Source: an uncultured Mesonia sp. (GTDB lineage Bacteria; Bacteroidota; Bacteroidia; Flavobacteriales; Flavobacteriaceae). Taken from it: 64,000 bases of DNA. The notes below the pieces were generated by a model. That model did no database searches. It was not told where the DNA came from and worked only from the letters and a program-made list of their open reading frames with translations. The position numbers and the translations under genes are program-made. The stretch is from the NCBI GenBank assembly GCA_958296185.1, contig CATQIB010000006.1, forward strand, positions 135,001 through 199,000. The letters run 5' to 3'. Numbering within the stretch: position 1 is the stretch's first letter; the number at the start of each line of letters is the position of its first letter. Shown here piece after piece: positions 55,159 through 64,000 of this stretch.

Positions 55159-55683
55159 ATGTATCAAGATTATAAAAACGTAGAACTTGTAAAACCAAGT
55201 GGTTTAGATTTAAAAGATCGCTTAGTAGGTGTACAACGTGTTACAAAAGTTACTAAAGGTGGTAGAGCTTTTGGATTCTCTGCAATCGTAGTTGTTGGAG
55301 ATGAAAATGGTGTAGTAGGTCACGGTTTAGGTAAATCTAAAGAAGTTGCAGAAGCTATTGCAAAAGCTGTAGAGGATGCAAAGAAGAATTTAGTTAGAAT
55401 TCCTTTATATAAAGGAACCGTTCCTCACGAGCAAAAAGGTAAATACAGCGGTGCGCGAGTACTAATTTTGCCTGCAGCTCCTGGTACGGGGGTTATCGCT
55501 GGTGGTGCCGTAAGAGCGGTGCTCGAGGCGGTAGGAGTGCATGATGTATTGTCTAAGTCGCAAGGTTCTTCAAACCCGCACAATGTTGTTAAAGCTACTT
55601 TCGATGCGTTATTGCAATTAAGAAGTGCAGAAACAATTGCCAAGCAAAGAGGAATCTCATTAGATAAAGTTTTTAACGGATAA
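55159..55683 (+). CDS. rpsE: 30S ribosomal protein S5
   Basis: S5 sits near the mRNA entry channel and affects decoding accuracy. The 174-residue protein has the double-stranded RNA-binding-like region [36 protein letters not shown] and the ribosomal core [29 protein letters not shown]. 11 bases separate it from rpmD. Confidence 0.98.
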   Translation: MYQDYKNVELVKPSGLDLKDRLVGVQRVTKVTKGGRAFGFSAIVVVGDENGVVGHGLGKSKEVAEAIAKAVEDAKKNLVRIPLYKGTVPHEQKGKYSGARVLILPAAPGTGVIAGGAVRAVLEAVGVHDVLSKSQGSSNPHNVVKATFDALLQLRSAETIAKQRGISLDKVFNG

Positions 55684-55694
55684 TACAGGAAGTC

Positions 55695-55877
55695 ATGGCA
55701 AAAATTAAAGTTACCAAAGTACGTAGTGCTATTAACCGAACCAAGAACCAAAAATTAACATTGGAAGCTTTAGGGTTAAAAAAGATCGGACAAAGCGTTG
55801 AGCATAACGATACTCCTAACATTCTTGGAATGATAAATAAAGTAAAACACTTAGTTTCTGTAGAGGAAGCGAAATAA
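55695..55877 (+). CDS. rpmD: 50S ribosomal protein L30
   Basis: L30 is a small beta-alpha-beta protein of the large subunit, not present in all bacteria. The 60-residue sequence has [45 protein letters not shown] in the standard order. Its stop is 9 bases before the chosen rplO ATG. Confidence 0.96.
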   Translation: MAKIKVTKVRSAINRTKNQKLTLEALGLKKIGQSVEHNDTPNILGMINKVKHLVSVEEAK

Positions 55878-55886
55878 TTGAACACG

Positions 55887-56339
55887 ATGGAATTAAATAA
55901 TTTAAAACCTGCAAAAGGTTCAGTTCGTAAGAATAACAAACGTGTAGGACGAGGAGAAGGTTCCGGTAAAGGAGGTACCGCTACTCGTGGGCACAAAGGG
56001 GCCAAATCTCGTTCAGGTTATTCTAAGAAAATCGGATTTGAAGGGGGGCAAATGCCACTTCAGAGAAGAGTACCAAAATTTGGATTTACTAATCGTAATC
56101 GTGTGGCTTATCAAGGTGTTAACTTAGATACGTTGCAACGATTGGTTGATGAAGGAAAGATTAAAGAAGAGGTTACGGTTGAAACTTTGGTAGAAAACCG
56201 TTTAGCTAATAAAAGAGATTTAATCAAAATATTAGGAAGAGGTGAGTTAAAAGCAAGTTTGAAAATTACTGCTCATAAATTCACTGCGACTGCAAAGGAA
56301 GCTATTGAAGCGGCTGGAGGAGAAGCAACAACCTTATAA
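55887..56339 (+). CDS. rplO: 50S ribosomal protein L15
   Basis: L15 binds 23S rRNA late in assembly. The chosen ATG at 55887 gives 150 residues beginning [32 protein letters not shown]; an in-frame TTG three codons earlier touches the rpmD stop and is less likely. The mid-part [33 protein letters not shown] is the family hallmark. The stop lies 10 bases before the secY start. Confidence 0.97.
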   Translation: MELNNLKPAKGSVRKNNKRVGRGEGSGKGGTATRGHKGAKSRSGYSKKIGFEGGQMPLQRRVPKFGFTNRNRVAYQGVNLDTLQRLVDEGKIKEEVTVETLVENRLANKRDLIKILGRGELKASLKITAHKFTATAKEAIEAAGGEATTL

Positions 56340-56349
56340 TAGAGAAACA

Positions 56350-57687
56350 ATGAAATTTTTTGAAACTATAAAAAACATCTGGAAAATTGAAGAGCTCAAA
56401 AACCGAATATTGGTTACCCTTGGGCTTCTACTTGTTTATCGTTTTGGAGCACAAGTTGTTCTTCCAGGAATAGATGCTTCCCAACTAACAGATCTAGCAA
56501 ACCAAACTGACGGTGGTTTGCTAGGTTTACTTAATGCCTTTACAGGTGGAGCATTTTCAAATGCATCTATCTTTGCATTAGGAATTATGCCTTATATATC
56601 AGCATCGATTGTAGTACAATTGATGGGAATAGCAGTGCCCTATTTGCAGAAACTGCAAAAAGAAGGCGAAAGCGGTCGTAAGAAGATTAATCAAATTACC
56701 CGTTGGCTTACTATTGCTATTACTTTAGTACAGGGGCCGGGGTACATTTATAACCTTTATGCTACACTGCCAGATAGTGCATTTTTGTTAGGAGATTCTT
56801 TCACGTTTATAGTTTCATCGGTTATTATTTTAACAACCGGATGTATTTTCGCAATGTGGTTAGGGGAGCGAATTACCGATAAAGGTATTGGGAATGGTAT
56901 CTCATTACTAATTATGGTGGGAATTATTGCTACACTACCACAATCTTTTTTACAAGAAATACAATCGCGTGTTGCCGAAAGTAATGGTGGTTTGATTATG
57001 ATTTTGATCGAATTAGCTATTTGGTTTGCAATTATTTTTGCTTCGGTAATGTTGGTAATGGCCGTTCGTCAAATTCCGGTGCAGTACGCAAGAAGAAATG
57101 CCACTGGTGGTTACGAGAAAAATATTTTTGGAGGTGCTAGACAGTTTATACCCCTAAAGTTAAACGCTTCTGGAGTAATGCCTATCATTTTTGCACAAGC
57201 CATTATGTTTATACCGGCGGCTGTTGCTGGACTTTCAGATTCAGAAACAGCGCAAGGTATAACCTCGGCTTTTCAAAATATCTTTGGCTTCTGGTATAAC
57301 TTAGTTTTTGCTTTATTGATTATTGTATTTACATATTTTTATACCGCAATTACGGTGCCTACCAACAAAATGGCCGATGATCTAAAAAGAAGTGGCGGTT
57401 TTATCCCAGGGATTCGTCCCGGAACAGAAACTGCGGAGTATTTAGATCGTATCATGTCACAAATCACCCTACCGGGTTCTGTATTTTTGGCTTTGATCGC
57501 CATATTCCCTGCCATTGTAGTTAGCTTTGGTGTACAGCAAGGTTGGGCATTATTTTTTGGAGGTACCTCTTTATTGATTATGGTAGGGGTAGCCATTGAT
57601 ACTATCCAACAAGTAAACTCATATTTGTTGAATAGACATTATGATGGCTTAATGAAATCAGGTAAAAACAGAAAAGCAATAGCTTAA
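56350..57687 (+). CDS. secY: Protein translocase subunit SecY
   Basis: SecY forms the protein-conducting channel with SecE and SecG. The 445-residue protein has ten membrane segments; segment positions include [17 protein letters not shown] at the N-terminus, [24 protein letters not shown] (the plug and segment-2 region), and the conserved QIPVQYARR and [25 protein letters not shown] loops. The ATG at 56350 follows rplO by 10 bases; 15 upstream in-frame codons overlap rplO and are not conserved. Unlike in Proteobacteria, adk does not follow. Confidence 0.97.
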   Translation: MKFFETIKNIWKIEELKNRILVTLGLLLVYRFGAQVVLPGIDASQLTDLANQTDGGLLGLLNAFTGGAFSNASIFALGIMPYISASIVVQLMGIAVPYLQKLQKEGESGRKKINQITRWLTIAITLVQGPGYIYNLYATLPDSAFLLGDSFTFIVSSVIILTTGCIFAMWLGERITDKGIGNGISLLIMVGIIATLPQSFLQEIQSRVAESNGGLIMILIELAIWFAIIFASVMLVMAVRQIPVQYARRNATGGYEKNIFGGARQFIPLKLNASGVMPIIFAQAIMFIPAAVAGLSDSETAQGITSAFQNIFGFWYNLVFALLIIVFTYFYTAITVPTNKMADDLKRSGGFIPGIRPGTETAEYLDRIMSQITLPGSVFLALIAIFPAIVVSFGVQQGWALFFGGTSLLIMVGVAIDTIQQVNSYLLNRHYDGLMKSGKNRKAIA

Positions 57688-57689
57688 TT

Positions 57690-57905
57690 ATGGCAAAACA
57701 ACCAGCAATAGAACAAGACGGAACAATTGTAGAGGCATTATCTAATGCGATGTTTCGTGTAGAGCTAGAAAATGGACACATTGTTACAGCACACATCTCA
57801 GGTAAAATGCGTATGCATTATATAAAATTATTACCAGGAGATAAGGTAAAATTAGAAATGAGTCCTTACGATTTAACTAAGGCTCGTATAACATATAGAT
57901 ACTAA
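57690..57905 (+). CDS. infA: Translation initiation factor IF-1
   Basis: IF-1 binds the A site during initiation. The 71-residue OB-fold protein reads [61 protein letters not shown] in outline, a near-complete match to the family. The ATG is two bases after secY. After it comes an 89-base gap with a -7 box. Confidence 0.97.
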   Translation: MAKQPAIEQDGTIVEALSNAMFRVELENGHIVTAHISGKMRMHYIKLLPGDKVKLEMSPYDLTKARITYRY

Positions 57906-57939
57906 AAATCTAAAATTATGGTTTTTGAAAAAAAATTAG

Positions 57940-57947
57940 TACTTTTG
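57940..57947 (+). promoter_or_regulatory. Internal -7 promoter element before rpmJ (TACTTTTG)
   Basis: The box is an exact TAnnTTTG match in the 89-base gap between infA and rpmJ, 48 bases before the rpmJ ATG. A TTTG lies upstream at 57924-57927 but only 12 bases away, closer than ideal. It could give an internal start for the rpmJ-rpsM-rpsK-rpsD-rpoA part. Confidence 0.5.
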
Positions 57948-57994
57948 CGTGCTGAAAAATTAGAAGCCATATAAAAGGACAAAAACTAAGCAAG

Positions 57995-58111
57995 ATGAAA
58001 GTAAGAGCATCCGTAAAGAAAAGAAGCGCCGACTGCAAAATTGTACGCAGAAAAGGTAGACTTTATGTAATTAACAAAAAGAATCCTAGATTTAAACAAA
58101 GACAAGGCTAA
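57995..58111 (+). CDS. rpmJ: 50S ribosomal protein L36 (zinc-free form)
   Basis: L36 is the smallest large-subunit protein. The 38-residue sequence is [20 protein letters not shown] followed by [18 protein letters not shown]. It has one cysteine (14), while zinc-binding L36 has three cysteines and a histidine, so this is the C-minus type. It is easily missed because of its length. Two bases separate it from rpsM. Confidence 0.97.
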   Translation: MKVRASVKKRSADCKIVRRKGRLYVINKKNPRFKQRQG

Positions 58112-58113
58112 TT

Positions 58114-58488
58114 ATGGCAAGAATAGCAGGTGTTGATATACCAAAACAAAAGCGAGGAGTTATAGCGTTAACCTATATCTTCGGAATAGGCAAAAGTAGG
58201 GCTCAAAAGATCCTTAACGATGCCCAAGTAGATGAGAGTACTAAAGTTACCGACTGGTCTGATGATGAGATAGGTAGAATTCGTCAAGAAGTAGGTAAAT
58301 ATACTATCGAAGGTGAACTTCGTTCTGAGGTTCAATTGAACATTAAGCGATTAATGGACATCGGTTGCTACCGCGGAATTAGACATAGAGTAGGTTTGCC
58401 ATTAAGAGGACAGCGTACTAAGAATAATTCTAGAACCAGAAAAGGAAAGAGAAAAACAGTTGCTAATAAGAAAAAGGTAACTAAATAA
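58114..58488 (+). CDS. rpsM: 30S ribosomal protein S13
   Basis: S13 bridges the head to the 50S subunit via L5 and contacts P-site tRNA. The 124-residue protein begins [33 protein letters not shown] (helix-hairpin-like region) and ends with the basic [27 protein letters not shown] tail. It lies two bases after rpmJ and 9 before rpsK. Confidence 0.98.
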   Translation: MARIAGVDIPKQKRGVIALTYIFGIGKSRAQKILNDAQVDESTKVTDWSDDEIGRIRQEVGKYTIEGELRSEVQLNIKRLMDIGCYRGIRHRVGLPLRGQRTKNNSRTRKGKRKTVANKKKVTK

Positions 58489-58497
58489 TAAGTAAAC

Positions 58498-58893
58498 ATG
58501 GCAAAAGCAAAATCTAAGTCAACCTCAAAAAAACGGAAAGTTGTAGTTGAGTCTTTTGGAGAGGCACATGTTACGGCTTCATTTAACAATATCATTGTTT
58601 CTTTGTGTAACAAAAACGGTGATGTTATTTCTTGGTCGTCTGCCGGAAAAATGGGCTTTAGAGGAAGTAAGAAAAACACTCCTTATGCAGCGCAAATGGC
58701 CGCCGAAGATGCTAGTAAAGTGGCTCATGAGGCTGGTTTACGTAAGGTGAAGGTGTATGTTAAAGGTCCTGGAAATGGAAGAGAATCTGCAATACGTTCT
58801 ATTCATAATTCAGGGGTTGAAGTAACCGAAATAATCGATGTTACCCCTATACCACACAACGGTTGTCGTCCTCCTAAAAGAAGAAGAGTTTAA
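58498..58893 (+). CDS. rpsK: 30S ribosomal protein S11
   Basis: S11 forms the platform with S6/S18 and S7. The 131-residue protein has [51 protein letters not shown] and the C-terminal [19 protein letters not shown]. An 89-base gap with a terminator-like hairpin follows before rpsD. Confidence 0.98.
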   Translation: MAKAKSKSTSKKRKVVVESFGEAHVTASFNNIIVSLCNKNGDVISWSSAGKMGFRGSKKNTPYAAQMAAEDASKVAHEAGLRKVKVYVKGPGNGRESAIRSIHNSGVEVTEIIDVTPIPHNGCRPPKRRRV

Positions 58894-58906
58894 TAAAAGT
58901 ATTAAT

Positions 58907-58968
58907 AAAAAAAACAGTAAGGTTATCGAAGGATTAAACTTTAGACCTTAATTCATAACCTGTTTTTT
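58907..58968 (+). promoter_or_regulatory. Hairpin with flanking A and T runs between rpsK and rpsD
   Basis: The right arm ATAACC-TG-T6 (58955-58968) is complementary to A-run-CAG and GTTAT on the left (58909-58926), with four unpaired bases on the left. The stem is closed by a 28-base loop and followed by a T-run, giving a terminator- or attenuator-like form directly before rpsD, whose product regulates its own operon in E. coli. Confidence 0.45.
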
Positions 58969-58982
58969 ATAAATCAAATTTA

Positions 58983-59588
58983 ATGGCAAGATATACTGGT
59001 CCTAAAACGAAAATAGCACGTAAATTTGGAGAGGCTATTTTTGGAGATGATAAATCTTTTGAAAAAAGAAATTATCCTCCAGGTCAACACGGAAATAATA
59101 GACGCCGTGGAAAAAAATCTGAGTATGCAATCCAGTTAATGGAAAAGCAAAAAGCGAAGTATACCTATGGTATCCTAGAGCGTCAATTCAGAAATATGTT
59201 TAAGAAAGCAACAAGTGCACCGGGAATTACTGGTGAAGTTTTGTTGCAATACTGCGAGTCTAGATTAGATAACGTTGTTTACAGAATGGGAATTTCGCCT
59301 TCTAGAAGCGGTGCTAGACAATTAGTTTCACACAGACATATTACCGTAAATGGTAATATCGTAAACATTCCTTCTTACCAATTAAAAGCTGGAGATGTAG
59401 TAGGGGTAAGAGAAAAATCAAAATCATTAACGGCTATTGTACAATCTCTAGATAATGCAAATGCTGTTTATGAGTGGATTTCTTGGAATGCAGAGCAAAA
59501 GCAAGGAACTTTTGTATCTGTTCCATCAAGAATCCAAATACCAGAAAACATCAACGAGCAATTAATCGTCGAGTTATATTCTAAATAA
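58983..59588 (+). CDS. rpsD: 30S ribosomal protein S4
   Basis: S4 starts 30S assembly and in several bacteria represses its own operon. The 201-residue protein has [61 protein letters not shown], and the S4 RNA-binding domain [32 protein letters not shown]. The zinc cysteines of some S4 forms are absent. It lies 21 bases before rpoA. Confidence 0.98.
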   Translation: MARYTGPKTKIARKFGEAIFGDDKSFEKRNYPPGQHGNNRRRGKKSEYAIQLMEKQKAKYTYGILERQFRNMFKKATSAPGITGEVLLQYCESRLDNVVYRMGISPSRSGARQLVSHRHITVNGNIVNIPSYQLKAGDVVGVREKSKSLTAIVQSLDNANAVYEWISWNAEQKQGTFVSVPSRIQIPENINEQLIVELYSK

Positions 59589-59609
59589 TTAATAGACAGA
59601 ACTCATAAT

Positions 59610-60602
59610 ATGGCAATACTAAATTTTCAAAAGCCCGATAAAGTTATCATGATAGACTCTACTGAGTTTGAGGGGAAATTCGAATTTCGACCGCTCGAAC
59701 CAGGTTATGGTCTTACCGTGGGTAACGCTTTAAGAAGAGTGCTGTTATCTTCTCTCGAAGGTTTTGCAATTACTTCTGTGCGTATTGAGGGAGTAGATCA
59801 CGAATTCTCTACCATTGCAGGAGTAGTTGAAGATGTAACAGAGATTATTTTAAACCTAAAGCAAGTTAGGTTTAAAAGACAAATCGAAGATATCGATAAC
59901 GAAACAGTCACTATTTCTCTAAGTGGAAAAGAACAACTTAAGGCAGGTGACTTTCAAAAATTCATCTCAGGTTTTCAAGTGCTAAACCCAGATTTAGTCA
60001 TTTGTAATATGGAGAAGAATGTAAGCCTGAATATTGAGCTTACCATTGATAAAGGAAGAGGTTATGTGCCCGCCGAAGAAAATAAAAAAAGTAATGCAGC
60101 CTTAGGTACTATCTTTACGGATTCTATTTATACACCTATAAAAAATGTAAAATATAGTATTGAAAACTATCGTGTTGAACAAAAAACAGATTATGAAAAA
60201 CTGGTTTTTGAAATCGTAACCGACGGTTCAATACACCCTAAGGATGCGCTTACCGAAGCGGCTAAAATTTTAATTCATCACTTTATGTTGTTCTCTGATG
60301 AGAGAATTACGCTCGAGGCGGATGAGATTGCACAAACTGAAACTTATGATGAAGAATCATTGCATATGCGCCAATTGCTTAAAACTAAATTGGTTGATTT
60401 AGATTTATCAGTGCGTGCTTTAAACTGTTTAAAAGCGGCAGAGGTAGATACCTTAGGAGATTTGGTAACCTATAATAAAAACGATCTAATGAAGTTCCGT
60501 AACTTTGGTAAAAAGTCTTTAACAGAGTTAGAAGAATTGGTAAGTGTGAAAGGACTTACTTTTGGGATGGATCTTTCAAAATATAAATTAGATAAAGACT
60601 AA
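59610..60602 (+). CDS. rpoA: RNA polymerase alpha subunit
   Basis: Two copies of alpha assemble the RNA polymerase core. The 330-residue protein has the N-terminal dimerisation domain ([31 protein letters not shown], residues about 26-56) and the C-terminal domain ([28 protein letters not shown] and [18 protein letters not shown], about 260-320), which in other bacteria contacts promoter DNA and activators. Length and order are usual. It follows rpsD by 21 bases and precedes rplQ by 43, where a 10-bp hairpin lies (60606-60631). Confidence 0.98.
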   Translation: MAILNFQKPDKVIMIDSTEFEGKFEFRPLEPGYGLTVGNALRRVLLSSLEGFAITSVRIEGVDHEFSTIAGVVEDVTEIILNLKQVRFKRQIEDIDNETVTISLSGKEQLKAGDFQKFISGFQVLNPDLVICNMEKNVSLNIELTIDKGRGYVPAEENKKSNAALGTIFTDSIYTPIKNVKYSIENYRVEQKTDYEKLVFEIVTDGSIHPKDALTEAAKILIHHFMLFSDERITLEADEIAQTETYDEESLHMRQLLKTKLVDLDLSVRALNCLKAAEVDTLGDLVTYNKNDLMKFRNFGKKSLTELEELVSVKGLTFGMDLSKYKLDKD

Positions 60603-60605
60603 AAT

Positions 60606-60631
60606 AGAAAGTATAGTTTAGCTATATTTCT
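60606..60631 (+). repeat. Short hairpin between rpoA and rplQ
   Basis: AGAAA and TATAG (with one bulged G) pair with CTATA and TTTCT across a 5-base loop, starting 4 bases after the rpoA stop. No T-run follows, so it is more likely a processing or stability element than a terminator. Confidence 0.4.
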
Positions 60632-60645
60632 AATTTCATAGAACT

Positions 60646-61131
60646 ATGAGACACGGAAAGAAAATTAATCATTTAGGAAGAAAGACTGCTCATCGTAAAG
60701 CAATGCTAGCCAATATGGCCAGCTCTTTAATCGAGCATAAAAGAATAAACACCACAACAGCAAAGGCCAAAGCCCTTAAACAGTTTATCGAGCCTTTAGT
60801 TACCAAATCTAAAGAAGATACAACACACAATAGAAGAGTTGTTTTTTCTAAATTGCGTGATAAGTACGCGGTTTCTGAATTATTTAGAGAGGTAGCACCC
60901 AAAGTAGGAGATAGACCAGGAGGTTATACAAGAATTATCAAGCTAGGTAACCGTCTAGGAGATAATGCTGATATGGCTATGATTGAGCTTGTAGATTTTA
61001 ATGAGCTTTATAATGCCGGTGGGGCAACTAAAAAGAAATCAACTCGTCGAAGCAGACGTGGAGGTAAAAATACATCTGGGGCTGAGTCAGCTAGCAAACA
61101 AGAAGAATCTTCAACCAATGAAGAGGAGTAA
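60646..61131 (+). CDS. rplQ: 50S ribosomal protein L17
   Basis: L17 binds near the tunnel exit. The first 120 of 161 residues show the family sequence ([55 protein letters not shown]). The last 40 are a basic/glycine then acidic tail ([15 protein letters not shown], then [11 protein letters not shown]), much longer than in E. coli. It is the last gene of the ribosomal block and is followed by a strong terminator. Confidence 0.96.
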   Translation: MRHGKKINHLGRKTAHRKAMLANMASSLIEHKRINTTTAKAKALKQFIEPLVTKSKEDTTHNRRVVFSKLRDKYAVSELFREVAPKVGDRPGGYTRIIKLGNRLGDNADMAMIELVDFNELYNAGGATKKKSTRRSRRGGKNTSGAESASKQEESSTNEEE

Positions 61132-61162
61132 GAACATGATGATGTATTACAAGCTATAATAT

Positions 61163-61200
61163 AAAAAGGATAAACTGTCTTAAGTTTATCCTTTTTTTTT
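61163..61200 (+). terminator. Rho-independent terminator of the ribosomal operon
   Basis: A 14-bp stem (AAAAAGGATAAACT 61163-61176 and AGTTTATCCTTTTT 61183-61196), loop GTCTTA, followed by more T, lies 31 bases after rplQ. Confidence 0.88.
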
Positions 61201-61227
61201 AACCCTTTTTTACTTAAACACAACACA

Positions 61228-62340
61228 ATGAAATATCAGAAAAGAAAAAAAGCACTGCTGCTTTTAGAAGATGGAACCAAATTTTGGGGTAAGGCTATTG
61301 GAGACTTAGATGGTACGTCCTTTGGAGAGGTTTGTTTTAACACTGGTATGACTGGTTATCAAGAAATTTTTACAGACCCTAGTTATTTCGGTCAAATTAT
61401 GGTAACTACCAACGCGCATATCGGTAATTATGGTGCCTCTGTTGAAGAGGTTGAATCAAATAGTATTAAAATTGCAGGCCTAGTATGTAAAAACTTTAGT
61501 TATAACTATTCTAGACCTAAAGCAGATTTTACTTTGAAAGAGTTTATGCAAAAGCATCAACTTCTTGGAATATCTGATGTGGATACACGAGCTTTGGTAA
61601 GTTACATTCGTGATCATGGTGCAATGAATGCCGTTATTACCACAGATGTTGAGAATTTAGAAGATATTAAGCGGCAATTGGCTGTTCAACCTAGCATGAA
61701 AGGTTTAGAATTGGCATCGAAGGTCTCAACGCATAAGCCTTATACTGTCGGAAATCCTAGCGCCAATTATAAGATAGCAGCTTTAGACCTAGGAGTCAAA
61801 CAGAATATTCTAAGAAACTTAAGTAAAAGAGACTGTTTTATAAAAGTCTTCCCTTACAATACTAGTTTTGAAGAACTAAACGAGTTTAATCCAGATGGGT
61901 TCTTTTTATCTAATGGTCCAGGTGATCCTGAACCATTAATTTCGGTAATTGAGACAGCAAAAAAAATTATTGCGAGTAATAAACCAACATTCGGTATTTG
62001 TTTGGGTCATCAAATCATCGCCTTAGCTCACGGGGTGAATACTTTTAAGATGCACAATGGGCATCGCGGAATAAACCATCCTGTTCTTAATTTGAGCACG
62101 AAATGTGGTGAAATCACCTCGCAAAATCATGGTTTTGCAGTGAGCCGAGAGGCTTTAGAAAACAATAATAGTCTAGAGATTACCCATGTGCATTTAAATG
62201 ATAATACCGTTGCAGGTTTAAAAGTGAAAGACAAAAATTGCTTTAGTGTTCAATATCATCCAGAGGCAAGCCCAGGACCAAATGATTCCTTATATTTATT
62301 TGATCAATTTTTAGAAAATATAAAAATATTTAAAAACTAA
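61228..62340 (+). CDS. carA: Carbamoyl-phosphate synthase small subunit
   Basis: CarA hydrolyses glutamine and passes ammonia to CarB for carbamoyl phosphate in pyrimidine and arginine synthesis. The 370-residue protein has the CPSase small-chain N-domain (LLLLEDGTKFWGKAIGDLDGTSFGEVCFNTGMTGYQEI) and the class I amidotransferase triad: Cys258 in GICLGHQ, and His and Glu in VQYHPEASPGPND. No carB is in the window. The gene begins just after the ribosomal terminator and ends 42 bases before eno. Confidence 0.95.
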   Translation: MKYQKRKKALLLLEDGTKFWGKAIGDLDGTSFGEVCFNTGMTGYQEIFTDPSYFGQIMVTTNAHIGNYGASVEEVESNSIKIAGLVCKNFSYNYSRPKADFTLKEFMQKHQLLGISDVDTRALVSYIRDHGAMNAVITTDVENLEDIKRQLAVQPSMKGLELASKVSTHKPYTVGNPSANYKIAALDLGVKQNILRNLSKRDCFIKVFPYNTSFEELNEFNPDGFFLSNGPGDPEPLISVIETAKKIIASNKPTFGICLGHQIIALAHGVNTFKMHNGHRGINHPVLNLSTKCGEITSQNHGFAVSREALENNNSLEITHVHLNDNTVAGLKVKDKNCFSVQYHPEASPGPNDSLYLFDQFLENIKIFKN

Positions 62341-63675
<1,335 letters not shown>

Positions 63676-63710
63676 ACCATCAGATTAATAAAATCTTAGT
63701 TTATTAAAAG

Positions 63711-63747
63711 CAACCTAACTTATATTTTTGTTAGGTTGTTTTTTTTT
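63711..63747 (+). terminator. Rho-independent terminator after eno
   Basis: CAACCTAAC (63711-63719) pairs perfectly with GTTAGGTTG (63730-63738) over a 10-base loop, followed by a run of nine T. It is 36 bases after the eno stop. Confidence 0.82.
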
Positions 63748-63866
63748 AAGAATATATTAACCAAACATCCACGAAAAAGCTATAATTTTAGAGGGATTTA
63801 CATAAAAAAATACTAGTATTTTTTGTAAATTAGCAGCAGAAAAATTAAAAATAATATAGTTACAAT

Positions 63867-64000
63867 ATGTCAAAAAAAGCTACGATAGAATTTGATGGAA
63901 AAAAATATGAATTTCCAATAGTAGTAGGAACCGAAAATGAGGTTGCTATTCAAATCAAATCCTTAAGAGGAGATACTGGTGGGTTAATAACTTTAGATCC
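63867..64000 (+). CDS. gltA: Citrate synthase, N-terminal part (cut by window end)
   Basis: The frame from the ATG at 63867 is open to the window edge and encodes 44 residues starting SKKATIEFDGKKYEFPIVVGTENE and ending DTGGLITLD. This is the typical N-terminus of bacterial type II citrate synthase, which condenses oxaloacetate and acetyl-CoA at entry to the citrate cycle. The upstream 190 bases hold the eno terminator and A/T-rich DNA; a -7-like TAAATTAG lies near 63826. Confidence 0.85.
   Translation, partial: MSKKATIEFDGKKYEFPIVVGTENEVAIQIKSLRGDTGGLITLD

Overview
The window looks like chromosomal DNA of a member of the Flavobacteriaceae (phylum Bacteroidota). This rests on low G+C content, the near absence of Shine-Dalgarno sequences, several exact matches to the Bacteroidota promoter box TAnnTTTG, a SusC/SusD pair, a serine peptidase ending in a type IX secretion sorting domain, TonB-type carboxypeptidase-regulatory domains, and the merged str-S10-spc-alpha ribosomal order without tuf. 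The genus cannot be told from the sequence alone.

Layout. 1-5.7 kb: nitroreductase and a DUF456 membrane protein, then a BlaI-type repressor, an M56 (BlaR1-like) membrane peptidase with a TonB-like C-terminus and a TPR protein in one tight operon behind a clear double operator, followed by a lipoprotein glutathione peroxidase and a small lipoprotein. 5.7-10.5 kb: glycosyltransferase and flippase-like membrane protein, ruvC, a double-hairpin repeat and an M3 oligopeptidase. 10.5-18.3 kb: a 488-bp gap with a candidate 48-codon gene, two tandem paralogous secreted proteins, purK-purE, then hpt-adk-obgE and a DUF4136 lipoprotein. 18.3-26.2 kb: one very large alpha-2-macroglobulin-like gene (about 2170 codons when rebuilt), broken by a complete 1369-bp IS3-family element with a 3-bp target duplication and, separately, by a one-base excess in an A7 run. 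26.3-34.7 kb: TPR protein, mpl, radC, a deacetylase-like protein, a HAD phosphatase, an unknown secreted protein, rarA, a rhomboid protease and rlmB. 34.8-43.8 kb: a secreted subtilase, a SusC-SusD-lipoprotein operon and a BamA/TamA-like outer-membrane protein. 44.0-61.1 kb: 31 genes from rpsL to rplQ, all on the + strand. 61.2-64.0 kb: carA, eno and the start of a citrate synthase gene.

How the parts fit: purE/purK/hpt/adk and carA serve purine and pyrimidine nucleotide supply. The subtilase beside SusCD suggests protein or peptide use. The BlaI-M56 operon looks self-regulated and proteolysis-controlled. The ribosomal block is driven by a strong promoter at 43922-43952 and has internal hairpins at 47419-47496 and 58907-58968 that may tune it.

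The most informative observations are the doubly broken macroglobulin gene (removing the IS and one duplicate restores the frame exactly), the paired BlaI-type operators, the structured terminator-like leader between rpsJ and rplC, the double-hairpin repeat after ruvC, and the small ORF with an ATA first codon. No tRNA, rRNA, CRISPR array or prophage was recognised.
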